Positions 1 to 6,733 of a DNA stretch of 9,690 nucleotides are shown in pieces. The notes below the pieces were generated by a model, which made no database searches, had not been told where the DNA came from, and saw only the letters and a program-made list of their open reading frames with translations. Within the stretch, counting starts at the first letter, position 1; every line of letters begins with the position of its first letter. This DNA comes from Melaminivora alkalimesophila (GTDB lineage Bacteria; Pseudomonadota; Gammaproteobacteria; Burkholderiales; Burkholderiaceae_C). The stretch spans positions 1 through 9,690 of the forward strand of contig NZ_ALEE01000634.1 in NCBI RefSeq assembly GCF_000282995.1. Reading direction: 5' to 3'. Made by a program: the position numbers and the translations under genes.

Positions 1-37
1 GGCGGGCCCGCCGGGCGGGGGTGGGAGAAGCGGACAT
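1..37 (-). CDS. Start of an unidentified gene, truncated by the window edge
   Basis: Only the first 12 codons are visible, reading MSASPTPARRAR on the minus strand, and the gene continues past the left edge. The start is chosen because AAGGAGG (complement of 45-51) lies 7 nt upstream of the ATG (37-35), which is the best ribosome binding site in the window. The visible N-terminus is rich in Pro, Ala and Arg and shows no recognisable domain. It lies downstream of glcD on the same strand with a 115-bp gap, so co-transcription is possible but not shown. GlcE and GlcF subunits often accompany GlcD, but nothing in these 12 residues identifies this gene as either. No function is proposed. Confidence 0.6.
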   Translation of the reverse strand, partial: MSASPTPARRAR

Positions 38-73
38 GGGAAAACCTCCTTCGTGGTGGATGGCAAGGAGGCC
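38..73 (-). promoter_or_regulatory. Strong Shine-Dalgarno inside a potential sequestering hairpin
   Basis: On the minus strand, CCTCCTT (71-65) is followed by a 13-nt loop and then AAGGAGG (51-45), the ribosome binding site of the truncated gene starting at 37. The two arms are exact reverse complements (7 bp), and two G-U pairs (73/43 and 72/44) can extend the stem to 9 bp. Folding would hide the whole Shine-Dalgarno. This suggests translational control such as temperature, protein or small-RNA control, but only the complementarity is seen. No known riboswitch class is recognised. Confidence 0.4.
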
Positions 74-152
74 ATGCTCGCGCGGGCGCGCGCCGCCAGG
101 TGTCAGCCCACGGCGCGGGCGCCTGTGGGGCGGCGGCCGCGCAGGGGCGCGC

Positions 153-1676
153 TCAGAAGCGCGGCAGGTCCGGGTGCCGGATGCGGCCGCCGCGCACCAG
201 CATCTTGCCGTACTCGGCGCAGCGGTTGAGCGTGGGAATGAGCTTGCCGGGGTTGAGCAGCCCGGCCGGATCGAAGGCCGCCTTGAGGGCGAACATCTGT
301 GCGTTTTCCTCGGTGGTGAACTGGGTGCACATGCTGTTGAGCTTTTCCACGCCCACGCCGTGCTCGCCGGTGATGGTGCCGCCCATGGCCACGCTGGTCT
401 CCAGGATGTCGGCGCCGAACAGCTCGCAGCGGCGCAACTCGTCCGGATCGTTGGCGTCGAACAGGATCAGCGGGTGCAGGTTGCCATCGCCGGCGTGGAA
501 GACGTTGCAGCAGCGCAGCTGGTATTTCTTCTCCATCTCGGCAATAGCCAGCAGGATGTCGGCCAGGCGCTTCCTCGGGATGGTCGAGTCCATGCACATG
601 TAGTCCGGGCTGATGCGGCCGCTCGCCGGAAAGGCGTTCTTGCGCCCGCTCCAGAAGCGCGCGCGCTCCTCCTCGTCGCGGCTGACGGCGATCGCCGTGG
701 CGCCGGCGGCTTCGAGCACCGCGCTCATGCGCGCAATCTCTTCCTCGACCTCCTCGGGCGTGCCGTCGGATTCGCACAGCAGGATGGCCTCGGCCGACAG
801 GTCGTAGCCGGCCTGGACGAAATCCTCCACGGCGGCCGTCATGGGCCTGTCCATCATCTCGAGGCCGGCCGGGATGATGCCGGCGGCGATCACCGCGGCC
901 ACGGCGTCGCCGGCTTTCCTCACGTCGTCGAAGCTGGCCATGATGCAGCGCGCCAGCTGCGGCTGCGGAATCAGGCGCACCGTGACCTCCAGCGCCACCG
1001 CCAGCATGCCCTCGCTGCCGATCACGGCCGCCAGCAGGTCGTAGCCGGGGGCGTCGAGCGCCTCGGCGCCGAAGGTGACGGGCTCGCCCTCCATGGTGTA
1101 GCCGCGCACGCGCAGCACGTTGTGCACCGTCAGGCCGTATTTCAGGCAGTGCACGCCGCCCGAGTTTTCCGCCACGTTGCCGCCGATGGTGCAGGCGATC
1201 TGGCTGCTCGGGTCGGGTGCGTAGTACAGGCCGAACGGCGCCGCCGCCTCGCTGATGGCCAAGTTGCGCACGCCGCACTGCACGCGCGCGGTGCGGGCCA
1301 GGGGGTCCACCTCCAGGATGCGGTTGAACTTCGCGAGCGACAGCGTCACGCCCAGGGCGTGCGGCATCGCGCCACCCGACAGCCCGGTGCCCGCGCCGCG
1401 CGCCACCACCGGCACCCGGAGCCGGTGGCAGGTGCGCAGGATGGCCTGCACCTCCTCTTCGGTCTCCGGCAGGCACACCACCAGCGGGCGCTGGCGGTAG
1501 GCAGTGAGGCCGTCGCATTCGTAGGGCGTGGTGTCCTCGGCGTGCCACAGCAGCGCGTGCTGGGGCACGTGGGCGGACAGGGCATCGACCACCTCGCGCT
1601 GGCGGGCGGTGCGCTCGGCGGGAGTGGGCGCCAGATCGGTGGCGGGCGGGGCGGCGAGGGACGGGCGGCTGGACAT
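153..1676 (-). CDS. glcD: FAD-linked oxidase, glycolate oxidase subunit GlcD type
   Basis: The 507-residue protein has the layout of the FAD_binding_4 / FAD-oxidase C-terminal family (GlcD, D-lactate dehydrogenase and relatives), which oxidises 2-hydroxyacids such as glycolate to 2-oxoacids. Visible motifs are the FAD pyrophosphate loop RGAGTGLSGGA (93-103), PDPSSQIACTIGGNVAENSGG (about 155-174), IGSEGMLAV (219-227), FHAGDGNLHP (393-402) and GEHGVGVEKL (437-446). The length is normal for GlcD, which is about 500 residues. There is no signal peptide. No good Shine-Dalgarno precedes the ATG at 1676, but no in-frame start lies further upstream. In the classical enzyme GlcD works with GlcE and the iron-sulfur subunit GlcF, neither of which is identifiable in this window. 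A D-lactate or other 2-hydroxyacid dehydrogenase is the main alternative, because substrate cannot be read from these motifs. Confidence 0.9.
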   Translation of the reverse strand: MSSRPSLAAPPATDLAPTPAERTARQREVVDALSAHVPQHALLWHAEDTTPYECDGLTAYRQRPLVVCLPETEEEVQAILRTCHRLRVPVVARGAGTGLSGGAMPHALGVTLSLAKFNRILEVDPLARTARVQCGVRNLAISEAAAPFGLYYAPDPSSQIACTIGGNVAENSGGVHCLKYGLTVHNVLRVRGYTMEGEPVTFGAEALDAPGYDLLAAVIGSEGMLAVALEVTVRLIPQPQLARCIMASFDDVRKAGDAVAAVIAAGIIPAGLEMMDRPMTAAVEDFVQAGYDLSAEAILLCESDGTPEEVEEEIARMSAVLEAAGATAIAVSRDEEERARFWSGRKNAFPASGRISPDYMCMDSTIPRKRLADILLAIAEMEKKYQLRCCNVFHAGDGNLHPLILFDANDPDELRRCELFGADILETSVAMGGTITGEHGVGVEKLNSMCTQFTTEENAQMFALKAAFDPAGLLNPGKLIPTLNRCAEYGKMLVRGGRIRHPDLPRF

Positions 1677-1792
1677 GGCGCAACTGTAGGCCAGTGCGGG
1701 CCGGCCGGCATGCCGCTGGCCGCACCGCGGTATGCTGGACCGTGTTGCCCCGGATGGCCGGGGCCGATGCTGCCTGCCTTCACCGCCTGCCC
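1677..1792. promoter_or_regulatory. Divergent control region with nested dyad symmetry
   Basis: This 116-bp spacer separates the divergent glcD and Ldh_2-family genes. It holds the inverted repeat GTGCGG (1694-1699) / CCGCAC (1720-1725), a perfect 10-bp palindrome CGGCATGCCG (1706-1715) near the same centre, and a CCGGCCGG palindrome (1701-1708). A -10-like TATGCT follows at 1731-1736 for the rightward gene, without a convincing -35. Leftward, TACAGT (complement of 1690-1685) is weakly -10-like but would give an almost leaderless glcD transcript. The dyad is a candidate operator, and no regulator gene is in view. Confidence 0.3.
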
Positions 1793-2827
1793 ATGCCCGC
1801 TTCCGCTTCCTCCATCCCCGACACGGTCCTGGTTTCCGCCGACGCGCTGCACGCGCTGGCCGTGCGGGTATTGCTGCGCCTGGGCCTGTCGCAGGCGCAC
1901 GCCGAGGCCATGGCGCGCACCATCGTCGCCGGGCAGCGCGACGATTGCCAGTCGCACGGCGTCTATCGGCTTCTGACCTGCGCCCAGACGGTGCGCAGCG
2001 GCAAGGTCGAACTGCAGGCCGAGCCGGTGGTGGCGCCCACCCGCGGCGCCGTGGTGCGGGTCGACGCGCGCCGGGGCTTTTCGCCGCTGGCCTTCGAGCG
2101 CGGGCTGCCGGCGCTGGTCGAGGCGGCCCGCACGCAAGGGCTGGCGGCGCTCGCCATCCACCAATGTTTCCATTTCTCCGCCCTCTGGCCCGAGATCGAG
2201 GCCCTGACGGCGCACGGCCTGGCGGCGCTGGCGCTCACGCCCAGCCACGCCTGGGTGGCGCCCGCCGGCGGCCACCGCCCGGTCTTCGGCACGAACCCGA
2301 TCGCCTTCGGCTGGCCGCGCCCCGGTCCTTACCCCTTCGTCTTCGACTTCGCCACCAGCGCCATCGCCCGGGGCGACCTGGAACTGCACCGCCGCGCCGG
2401 CACGCCCCTGCCGGCCGGCTGCGGGGTCGATGCGCAGGGGCGTCCGAGCACTGACCCGCTGGCGGTGGCGCAGGGCGCGATGCTGGCCTTCGGCGGCCAC
2501 AAGGGCTCTGCGCTGGCGGCCATGGTCGAGCTGATGGCCGGGGCGCTGATCGGTGACTGGACGAGCCAGGAGTCGCTGGAGTTCGACGCGGGCGCGCAGG
2601 CGGCGCCCTGCCACGGCGAGCTGGTCCTGGCTTTCGACCCGGCGCGGCTGGCGGGGGGCGATCCGGCGGCGGGGCAGCAAAGCGCCGAGCGCCTGTTCCA
2701 GGCCATCACCGACCAGGGCGCGCGCCTGCCCTCGCAACGGCGCTACGCCGCGCGCGAGCGCAGCCTGCAGCGCGGCATCGCCGTGCCGCGCGCACTCTAC
2801 GAAGAGATCGAGGCGCTCGGCGGCTGA
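1793..2827 (+). CDS. Ldh_2-family NAD(P)H-dependent reductase, DpkA-like
   Basis: The 344-residue protein belongs to the malate/L-lactate/L-sulfolactate dehydrogenase family (Ldh_2), which has its own fold, unlike classical Rossmann dehydrogenases. Evidence includes the catalytic-type motif DDCQSHGVYR (50-59, with S54 and H55), the family signature GTNPIAFGWPRP (166-177), FDFATSAIARGD further on, and GGHKGSALA (234-242). The length matches family members (about 340). The shape of these motifs, particularly SHGVYR and the HKGSALA segment, resembles delta1-piperideine-2-carboxylate / delta1-pyrroline-2-carboxylate reductase (DpkA). That enzyme reduces cyclic imines from D-lysine, D-proline or hydroxyproline breakdown. 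This specificity is an inference, and malate or ureidoglycolate dehydrogenase is the alternative. The start at 1793 fits the family N-terminus. In-frame ATGs at 1694 and 1754 would add unusual Arg/Ala-rich residues, and none has a clear Shine-Dalgarno. Confidence 0.83.
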   Translation: MPASASSIPDTVLVSADALHALAVRVLLRLGLSQAHAEAMARTIVAGQRDDCQSHGVYRLLTCAQTVRSGKVELQAEPVVAPTRGAVVRVDARRGFSPLAFERGLPALVEAARTQGLAALAIHQCFHFSALWPEIEALTAHGLAALALTPSHAWVAPAGGHRPVFGTNPIAFGWPRPGPYPFVFDFATSAIARGDLELHRRAGTPLPAGCGVDAQGRPSTDPLAVAQGAMLAFGGHKGSALAAMVELMAGALIGDWTSQESLEFDAGAQAAPCHGELVLAFDPARLAGGDPAAGQQSAERLFQAITDQGARLPSQRRYAARERSLQRGIAVPRALYEEIEALGG

Positions 2828-2834
2828 GCCCTCG

Positions 2835-3683
2835 TCAGCGGAACACCACCGTCTTGTGTCCGTTGAGGAGCACGCGGTGCTCGCTGTGCCACTTCACGGC
2901 GCGCGCCAGCACCAGGCTCTCGGTGTCGCGCCCGCGGGCCGTCAGGTCCTCGACCGTGTCGGTGTGGTCGGCGCGCGTCACGTCCTGCTCGATGATCGGA
3001 CCCTCGTCCAGGTCGGCCGTCACGTAGTGGGCGGTGGCGCCGATCAGCTTCACGCCCCGGTCGTGCGCCTGGTAGTAGGGCTTGGCGCCCTTGAAGCTCG
3101 GCAGGAAGCTGTGGTGGATGTTGATGGCGCGGCCGGCGAGCTTGGTGCACAGATCGTCCGACAGGATCTGCATGTAGCGGGCCAGCACCACCAGCTCCGC
3201 TCCTTCCTGCTGGATGATTTCGTATTGCCGCGCCTCGGCCTGGGCCTTGGTGGCGGCCGTGACCGGGATGTGGTGGAAAGGGATGTCGTAGCTGGCCGCG
3301 AGCTGGTAGAAATCGCGGTGGTTGCTGATGATCGCGCGCACGTCGATCGGCAGCAGCCCGCTTTTTACGCGAAACAGCAGGTCGTTCAGGCAATGCCCCT
3401 CGCGGCTGACCATGATCACCGTGCGCATGGGCTCGCTCGCCACGTGCAGGCCGGCGCGCATCTGGAAGGGCTCGGCGAACGCCTGCAGGTCGGTGCGCAG
3501 CGTGGCGGCATCGTGCTGCGCGCAGGCGAACCGCACGCGCATGAAGAACAGGCCGGTGGCGTGGTCGTTGTACTGGGCGGCTTCTTCGATGTTGGCGCCG
3601 CGCTCGAGCAGAAAGCCCGAGACGGCGTGTACCAGTCCCAGCCGGTCGGGGCAGGACAGGGTCAGAATGTAGGCTTGGCTCAT
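2835..3683 (-). CDS. purU: Formyltetrahydrofolate deformylase
   Basis: PurU hydrolyses 10-formyltetrahydrofolate to formate and tetrahydrofolate. It balances the one-carbon pool and supplies formate for PurT-dependent purine synthesis. The 282-residue protein is of usual length. An N-terminal ACT regulatory domain (about 4-80, beginning YILTLSCPDRLGLVHAVSGF) is followed by a formyltransferase-fold catalytic domain (about 86-282). Catalytic signatures are INIHHSFLPSFKGAKPY (187-203; N188 and H190 correspond to the Asn-His pair of the GAR transformylase family) and GATAHYVTADLDEGPIIEQD (215-234; D226 is the probable third catalytic residue). In E. coli the ACT region is the site of methionine/glycine control; the same is only inferred here. 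The stop faces the stop of the preceding gene with a 7-bp gap, and no terminator hairpin fits between them. The open frame continues upstream of 3683, but that extension is antisense to the next gene. The ATG at 3683 gives the canonical N-terminus. Confidence 0.95.
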   Translation of the reverse strand: MSQAYILTLSCPDRLGLVHAVSGFLLERGANIEEAAQYNDHATGLFFMRVRFACAQHDAATLRTDLQAFAEPFQMRAGLHVASEPMRTVIMVSREGHCLNDLLFRVKSGLLPIDVRAIISNHRDFYQLAASYDIPFHHIPVTAATKAQAEARQYEIIQQEGAELVVLARYMQILSDDLCTKLAGRAINIHHSFLPSFKGAKPYYQAHDRGVKLIGATAHYVTADLDEGPIIEQDVTRADHTDTVEDLTARGRDTESLVLARAVKWHSEHRVLLNGHKTVVFR

Positions 3684-3725
3684 GGCCGCGGATTGTCGCA
3701 GCAGGGCACTCTCACTGCAGCAGCA
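3684..3725. promoter_or_regulatory. Very short divergent spacer between purU and the EAL gene
   Basis: Only 42 bp separate the two divergent start codons. Promoters for both directions would have to overlap each other or lie inside coding sequence. The spacer carries two copies of GCAGCAG (3698-3704 and 3717-3723) and no recognisable sigma70 boxes or Shine-Dalgarno. If the signalling gene starts at the in-frame ATG 3759 instead, the spacer becomes 75 bp. Confidence 0.25.
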
Positions 3726-6461
3726 ATGGATTTGCAAACCCGGGGGCCACGGCTCCGCATGACGCCCGCCTGGGGCGTCGCCCTGTATCTGGTGCTCGGT
3801 GTGGCATGGGTGGTGGTGGGCGACCTGCTGCTCGAGCGCTGGGTGGGAGGCTCGCCGCAGCTCGGGCGCTGGCACGCCCTCAAGGGCTGGGGCTTCATGC
3901 TGCTGACGGCGCTGCTGGCGTGGTGGCTGCTCGAGCGCATGCGCCGCGCCGAGAAGCAGCGCTGGGGGCTGGCGCGCGAGCTGGCGCGGATCGCGCGCGA
4001 TGCGCCGGCCGGCATGGCGCGGGTCGACCCGGCTGCCCATTTCCGCATCGTCTGGGCCAACGAGCTGCTGTGCGAGTGGACGGGCCTGAGCGTGGAGGAG
4101 CTGCGCCACCGGCGCTTTCGCGAGCTGGTCGTGCCCAAGGACGCGGACCTGGCCGCCCACCAGCTGGAAGACCTGCTGGCCGGCCGCGTGGACCACTACC
4201 AGGGCGAGCGGCTGTGTCTGCATGCCGCCGGTCGGCCGCCGCTGCCGGTGCTGTGCAACGTGCGCGCGGTGCCGGCCAGCGGCGACGAGCCGGCCCACCT
4301 CGTGTGCGTCCTGCAGGACATCGGCGAGATCAGCGCGGCGCGCGCGGCCCTCGCGCAGACCCAGGACATCCTGGCGCTGGCCCTGGCGGGCAGCGGCAGC
4401 GGCCTCTGGGACTGGGACCTGCGCACGCGCCGCGCCACCTACTCGCCGGGGCTGCTGCGCCTGCTCGGCGAGCACGGCATCGAAGCGCATGGCAGCGCCC
4501 CATTGCTGGCGCGCCTGCATCCCGAAGACCGGGAGCGGGTGGAGTGCGCCCTGAAGCGCGCCATCCACAGCGGGCAGGTGTTCGATGAAAGCGCCCGGCT
4601 GCAGCGGCTGGACGGCAGCTGGTGCTGGTTCCACGCGCGTGGCCAGCGCCACCTGGACGCCCAGGGCGAGCCCGAGCGCCTGTCGGGGATCCTCACAGAC
4701 CTGACCGAGCGGCGCGCCGCCGAGGAGCGCCAGCGCCTGGCCAGCGCCGTGGTGGAGAACACCGTCGAGGGCGTGGTCGTGGCCGGCGCGGACGCGCGCA
4801 TCCTGTCGGTCAACCCGGCCTTCACGCGCATCCTCGGCTACACCGAGGAGGAGCTGCGCGGCCTGAACCCGCGCGTCTTCAAGTCCGGTCGGCACGACAA
4901 GGCGTTCTACGAAGCCATGTGGGAGTGCGTGCTGCGCGAGGGCCACTGGCGCGGCGAGATCTGGAACCGGCGCAAAAACGGCGAGGTCTTTCCCGAGCGC
5001 ATGTCGCTGTCGGTGGTGCGCGACGCCCAGGGCAAGGTCACGCACTACGTGTGCATCTTCACCGACATCTCGGAAGAGCGGGCCCGCCAGGCAGAGCTGG
5101 AGCATCTCGCGCACCACGACCCGCTCACCGGCCTGTCCAACCGCCTGCACTTCGGTCAGCAGCTGGCGGCGCTGGTGCAGGAGGCGCAAGGCAGCGGCGA
5201 GCAGCTGGCGGTGCTGCTGCTCAACCTCGACCGCTTCAAGGACGTGAACGGCAGCTACGGCCACGCCGTGGGCGACCAGGTGCTGCGGCACATCACCAAC
5301 CAGGTGCGCGCCGCGCTGCGTCCGGGCGACCTGATCGGCCGCCTGGCGGGCGACGAGATCGCGGTGGTGGCGCGCCACCTGCGCCATGCCGACGGCGCGG
5401 CTGCCGTGGCGCGCAGCCTGATCGCGGCGGTCGGCCAGCCCTGGCACACCCCCGAGGGCATCGCGGTGGTGGTGGGTGTGAGCGTGGGCATCTGCATGTA
5501 CCCCAGCCAGGCCGACACGGCGCAGCTGCTGCTGCAGGGCGCGCATGCCGCCGTATATGGCGCCAAGGCCCTGGGGCGCGGTGTCTATTGCTTCTATTCC
5601 GAGGAGATGACCCAGGGCGCGCGCGAGCGCCTGGAGATGGAGGCGCGGCTGCGCGCGGCGCTGGCCCAAGGGCATCTGCAGCTTTTCTACCAGCCCCAGG
5701 TGGAGATCGCCAGCGGCCGCATCGTCGGCGCGGAGGCGCTGGTGCGTTGGCTCGACCCGGACGAGGGCCTGATACCCCCGGCGCGCTTCATTCCCGTGGC
5801 CGAGATGTCGGGCGTGATCGGGGCGCTCGGCCAATGGGTCATGCGCGAAGCCTGCCGCCAGGGCCAGCAGTGGCGCGCGGCCGGCCTGCCGGAGCTGCGC
5901 ATCGCGGTGAACGTCTCGCCGCGCGAGTTCCATCTGACGGACGTCGCCGCCTGCGCCGCGCAGGCGCTGCAGGACAGCGGCTTCCCGGCGCGCTGCCTGG
6001 AGCTGGAGCTGACCGAGGGCGCGCTGGCCGAGCGCCCCGAGGAGGCGCGCCAGACCCTGCTGCGGCTCCAGGAGGTGGGGGTGCACATCGCCGTGGACGA
6101 CTTCGGCACCGGGTATTCCTCCCTCGCGCACCTGAAGCGCTTTCCCATCGACGTGCTGAAGATCGACCAGGGCTTCACCCGCGACGTCCCGCACAGCGCC
6201 GACGACATGGCGATCAGCGCCGCCATCATCGCTATGGGGCAGCGGCTCGGGCTGCGGGTGCTGGCCGAGGGCGTGGAGACGGCGCAGCAGCTGCAGTTCC
6301 TGCGCGAGCACGGCTGCGACCTCTACCAGGGCTACCTGTGCAGCCGGCCGCTGCCGGCGCAGGAGTTCGAGGCGCTGCTGCGCGCCGGCCCGCCGGAGGC
6401 CCCGCCGCTGCCCGGCGGCGATTTCCGGGCGCTCGCTGCGCTCCTGCCGCGGGCGGGTTAG
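3726..6461 (+). CDS. Membrane-anchored PAS-PAS-PAS-GGDEF-EAL protein, probable c-di-GMP phosphodiesterase
   Basis: The 911-residue inner-membrane signalling protein is predicted to hydrolyse cyclic-di-GMP to pGpG. Two membrane helices (about 15-36 and 52-70) form a hairpin with a short periplasmic loop. Three PAS domains follow (about 85-205, 212-335 and 342-455). The GGDEF domain starts near HHDPLTGLSNR (463 on), and the EAL domain spans about 640-890. The EAL site looks intact: EALVRW (670-675), NVSPREF, ELELTEG, DDFGTGYSSL (791-800), the lysine in VLKID, EGVET (848-852) and QGYL. The GGDEF site is degenerate. GGDEF reads AGDEI (541-545), and the first metal-binding Asp reads Asn500 in LNLDRF. 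The inhibitory-site motif RxxD is kept (RPGD, 532-535). The GGDEF domain may therefore sense GTP or c-di-GMP without making it. The start at 3726 lacks a clear Shine-Dalgarno; ATG 3759 (Met12) also keeps both helices. Confidence 0.93.
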   Translation: MDLQTRGPRLRMTPAWGVALYLVLGVAWVVVGDLLLERWVGGSPQLGRWHALKGWGFMLLTALLAWWLLERMRRAEKQRWGLARELARIARDAPAGMARVDPAAHFRIVWANELLCEWTGLSVEELRHRRFRELVVPKDADLAAHQLEDLLAGRVDHYQGERLCLHAAGRPPLPVLCNVRAVPASGDEPAHLVCVLQDIGEISAARAALAQTQDILALALAGSGSGLWDWDLRTRRATYSPGLLRLLGEHGIEAHGSAPLLARLHPEDRERVECALKRAIHSGQVFDESARLQRLDGSWCWFHARGQRHLDAQGEPERLSGILTDLTERRAAEERQRLASAVVENTVEGVVVAGADARILSVNPAFTRILGYTEEELRGLNPRVFKSGRHDKAFYEAMWECVLREGHWRGEIWNRRKNGEVFPERMSLSVVRDAQGKVTHYVCIFTDISEERARQAELEHLAHHDPLTGLSNRLHFGQQLAALVQEAQGSGEQLAVLLLNLDRFKDVNGSYGHAVGDQVLRHITNQVRAALRPGDLIGRLAGDEIAVVARHLRHADGAAAVARSLIAAVGQPWHTPEGIAVVVGVSVGICMYPSQADTAQLLLQGAHAAVYGAKALGRGVYCFYSEEMTQGARERLEMEARLRAALAQGHLQLFYQPQVEIASGRIVGAEALVRWLDPDEGLIPPARFIPVAEMSGVIGALGQWVMREACRQGQQWRAAGLPELRIAVNVSPREFHLTDVAACAAQALQDSGFPARCLELELTEGALAERPEEARQTLLRLQEVGVHIAVDDFGTGYSSLAHLKRFPIDVLKIDQGFTRDVPHSADDMAISAAIIAMGQRLGLRVLAEGVETAQQLQFLREHGCDLYQGYLCSRPLPAQEFEALLRAGPPEAPPLPGGDFRALAALLPRAG

Positions 6462-6631
6462 GATCGGACACCGGCCGTGCCGTGCGTGGCGACCGCAGCG
6501 CTTCGGACCGTCGATTGAAACAAAGTGCAAATTCTCTTGCGCTGCAGGAAAGCCGGAAAAACCAGGCCGACGACCGGCCCGGCATGGCGCAGGCGCTATA
6601 GGAAATGGCACAGCCGTAGGCGCACGCATCG

Positions 6632-6680
6632 ACAGGCCTTGTCCCCCCATGAGGGCAGCCGGTGTAAAAACACAGGCCTT
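6632..6680. repeat. 9-bp direct repeat ACAGGCCTT, 40 bp apart
   Basis: ACAGGCCTT occurs at 6632-6640 and again at 6672-6680. The first copy lies in a near-palindrome GACAGGCCTTGTC (6631-6643; GACA...TGTC arms). The 40-bp offset is close to four helical turns, and the copies bracket the possible promoter, so they could be paired binding sites upstream of nrdJ. No protein is assigned, and chance cannot be excluded for 9 bp. Confidence 0.3.
6639..6668 (+). promoter_or_regulatory. Possible sigma70 promoter for nrdJ
   Basis: TTGTCC (6639-6644, 4 of 6 to TTGACA) is followed after 18 bp by TGTAAA (6663-6668, 4 of 6 to TATAAT). Transcription would start near 6675, giving a leader of about 60 nt that begins just before the 6680-6696 hairpin. 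The match is modest, but it is the best pair seen in the spacer. Confidence 0.25.
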
Positions 6681-6696
6681 CCGACGCTGCGTCGGA
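6680..6696 (+). promoter_or_regulatory. Perfect 7-bp hairpin in the nrdJ leader
   Basis: TCCGACG (6680-6686) and CGTCGGA (6690-6696) are exact reverse complements around a CTG loop. The stem lies 37 bp before the nrdJ ATG. No T run follows, so it is not an ordinary terminator. It could stabilise the 5' end of the message or serve as a short operator dyad. Confidence 0.35.
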
Positions 6697-6733
6697 TGCC
6701 CCGTCCACCCTTCTTTCGAGATTCCCCGACGCC

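Larger units (their letters stand above)
6462..6733 (+). other. 272-bp spacer upstream of nrdJ
   Basis: No credible gene is seen here. The spacer contains an unusually AT-rich patch for this genome (about 6512-6538, including TTGAAA at 6515-6520, without a good -10), a GGCCG/CGGCC stem (6565-6569 / 6575-6579), a 9-bp direct repeat, a possible promoter and a perfect 7-bp hairpin, the last three listed separately. No clear rho-independent terminator for the preceding gene is visible, as there is no stem followed by a T run. No cobalamin-riboswitch core and no NrdR box pair could be recognised by eye. Confidence 0.5.

Noticed and set aside
65..76. AAGGAGG followed by ATG on the plus strand
   Set aside because: The spacing is only 2 nt and the frame runs antisense into glcD. 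This AAGGAGG is better explained as the pairing arm of the minus-strand ribosome binding site.
21..1976. A 651-residue plus-strand open frame opposite glcD
   Set aside because: It is antisense to the clear GlcD reading frame and runs on into the next gene out of frame, with no domain signature.
6551..6579. AGCCGGAAAAACC resembling a cobalamin-riboswitch B12 box before nrdJ
   Set aside because: The match is partial, and the rest of the conserved cobalamin core is not recognisable upstream, so no riboswitch is called.
2835..6650. A 1271-residue minus-strand open frame containing PurU at its end
   Set aside because: Only the last 282 residues are PurU. The upstream part is antisense to the PAS-GGDEF-EAL gene, low in complexity and rich in His, Arg, Ala and Gln, as expected of a mirror frame of GC-biased codons. 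It is not a fusion.
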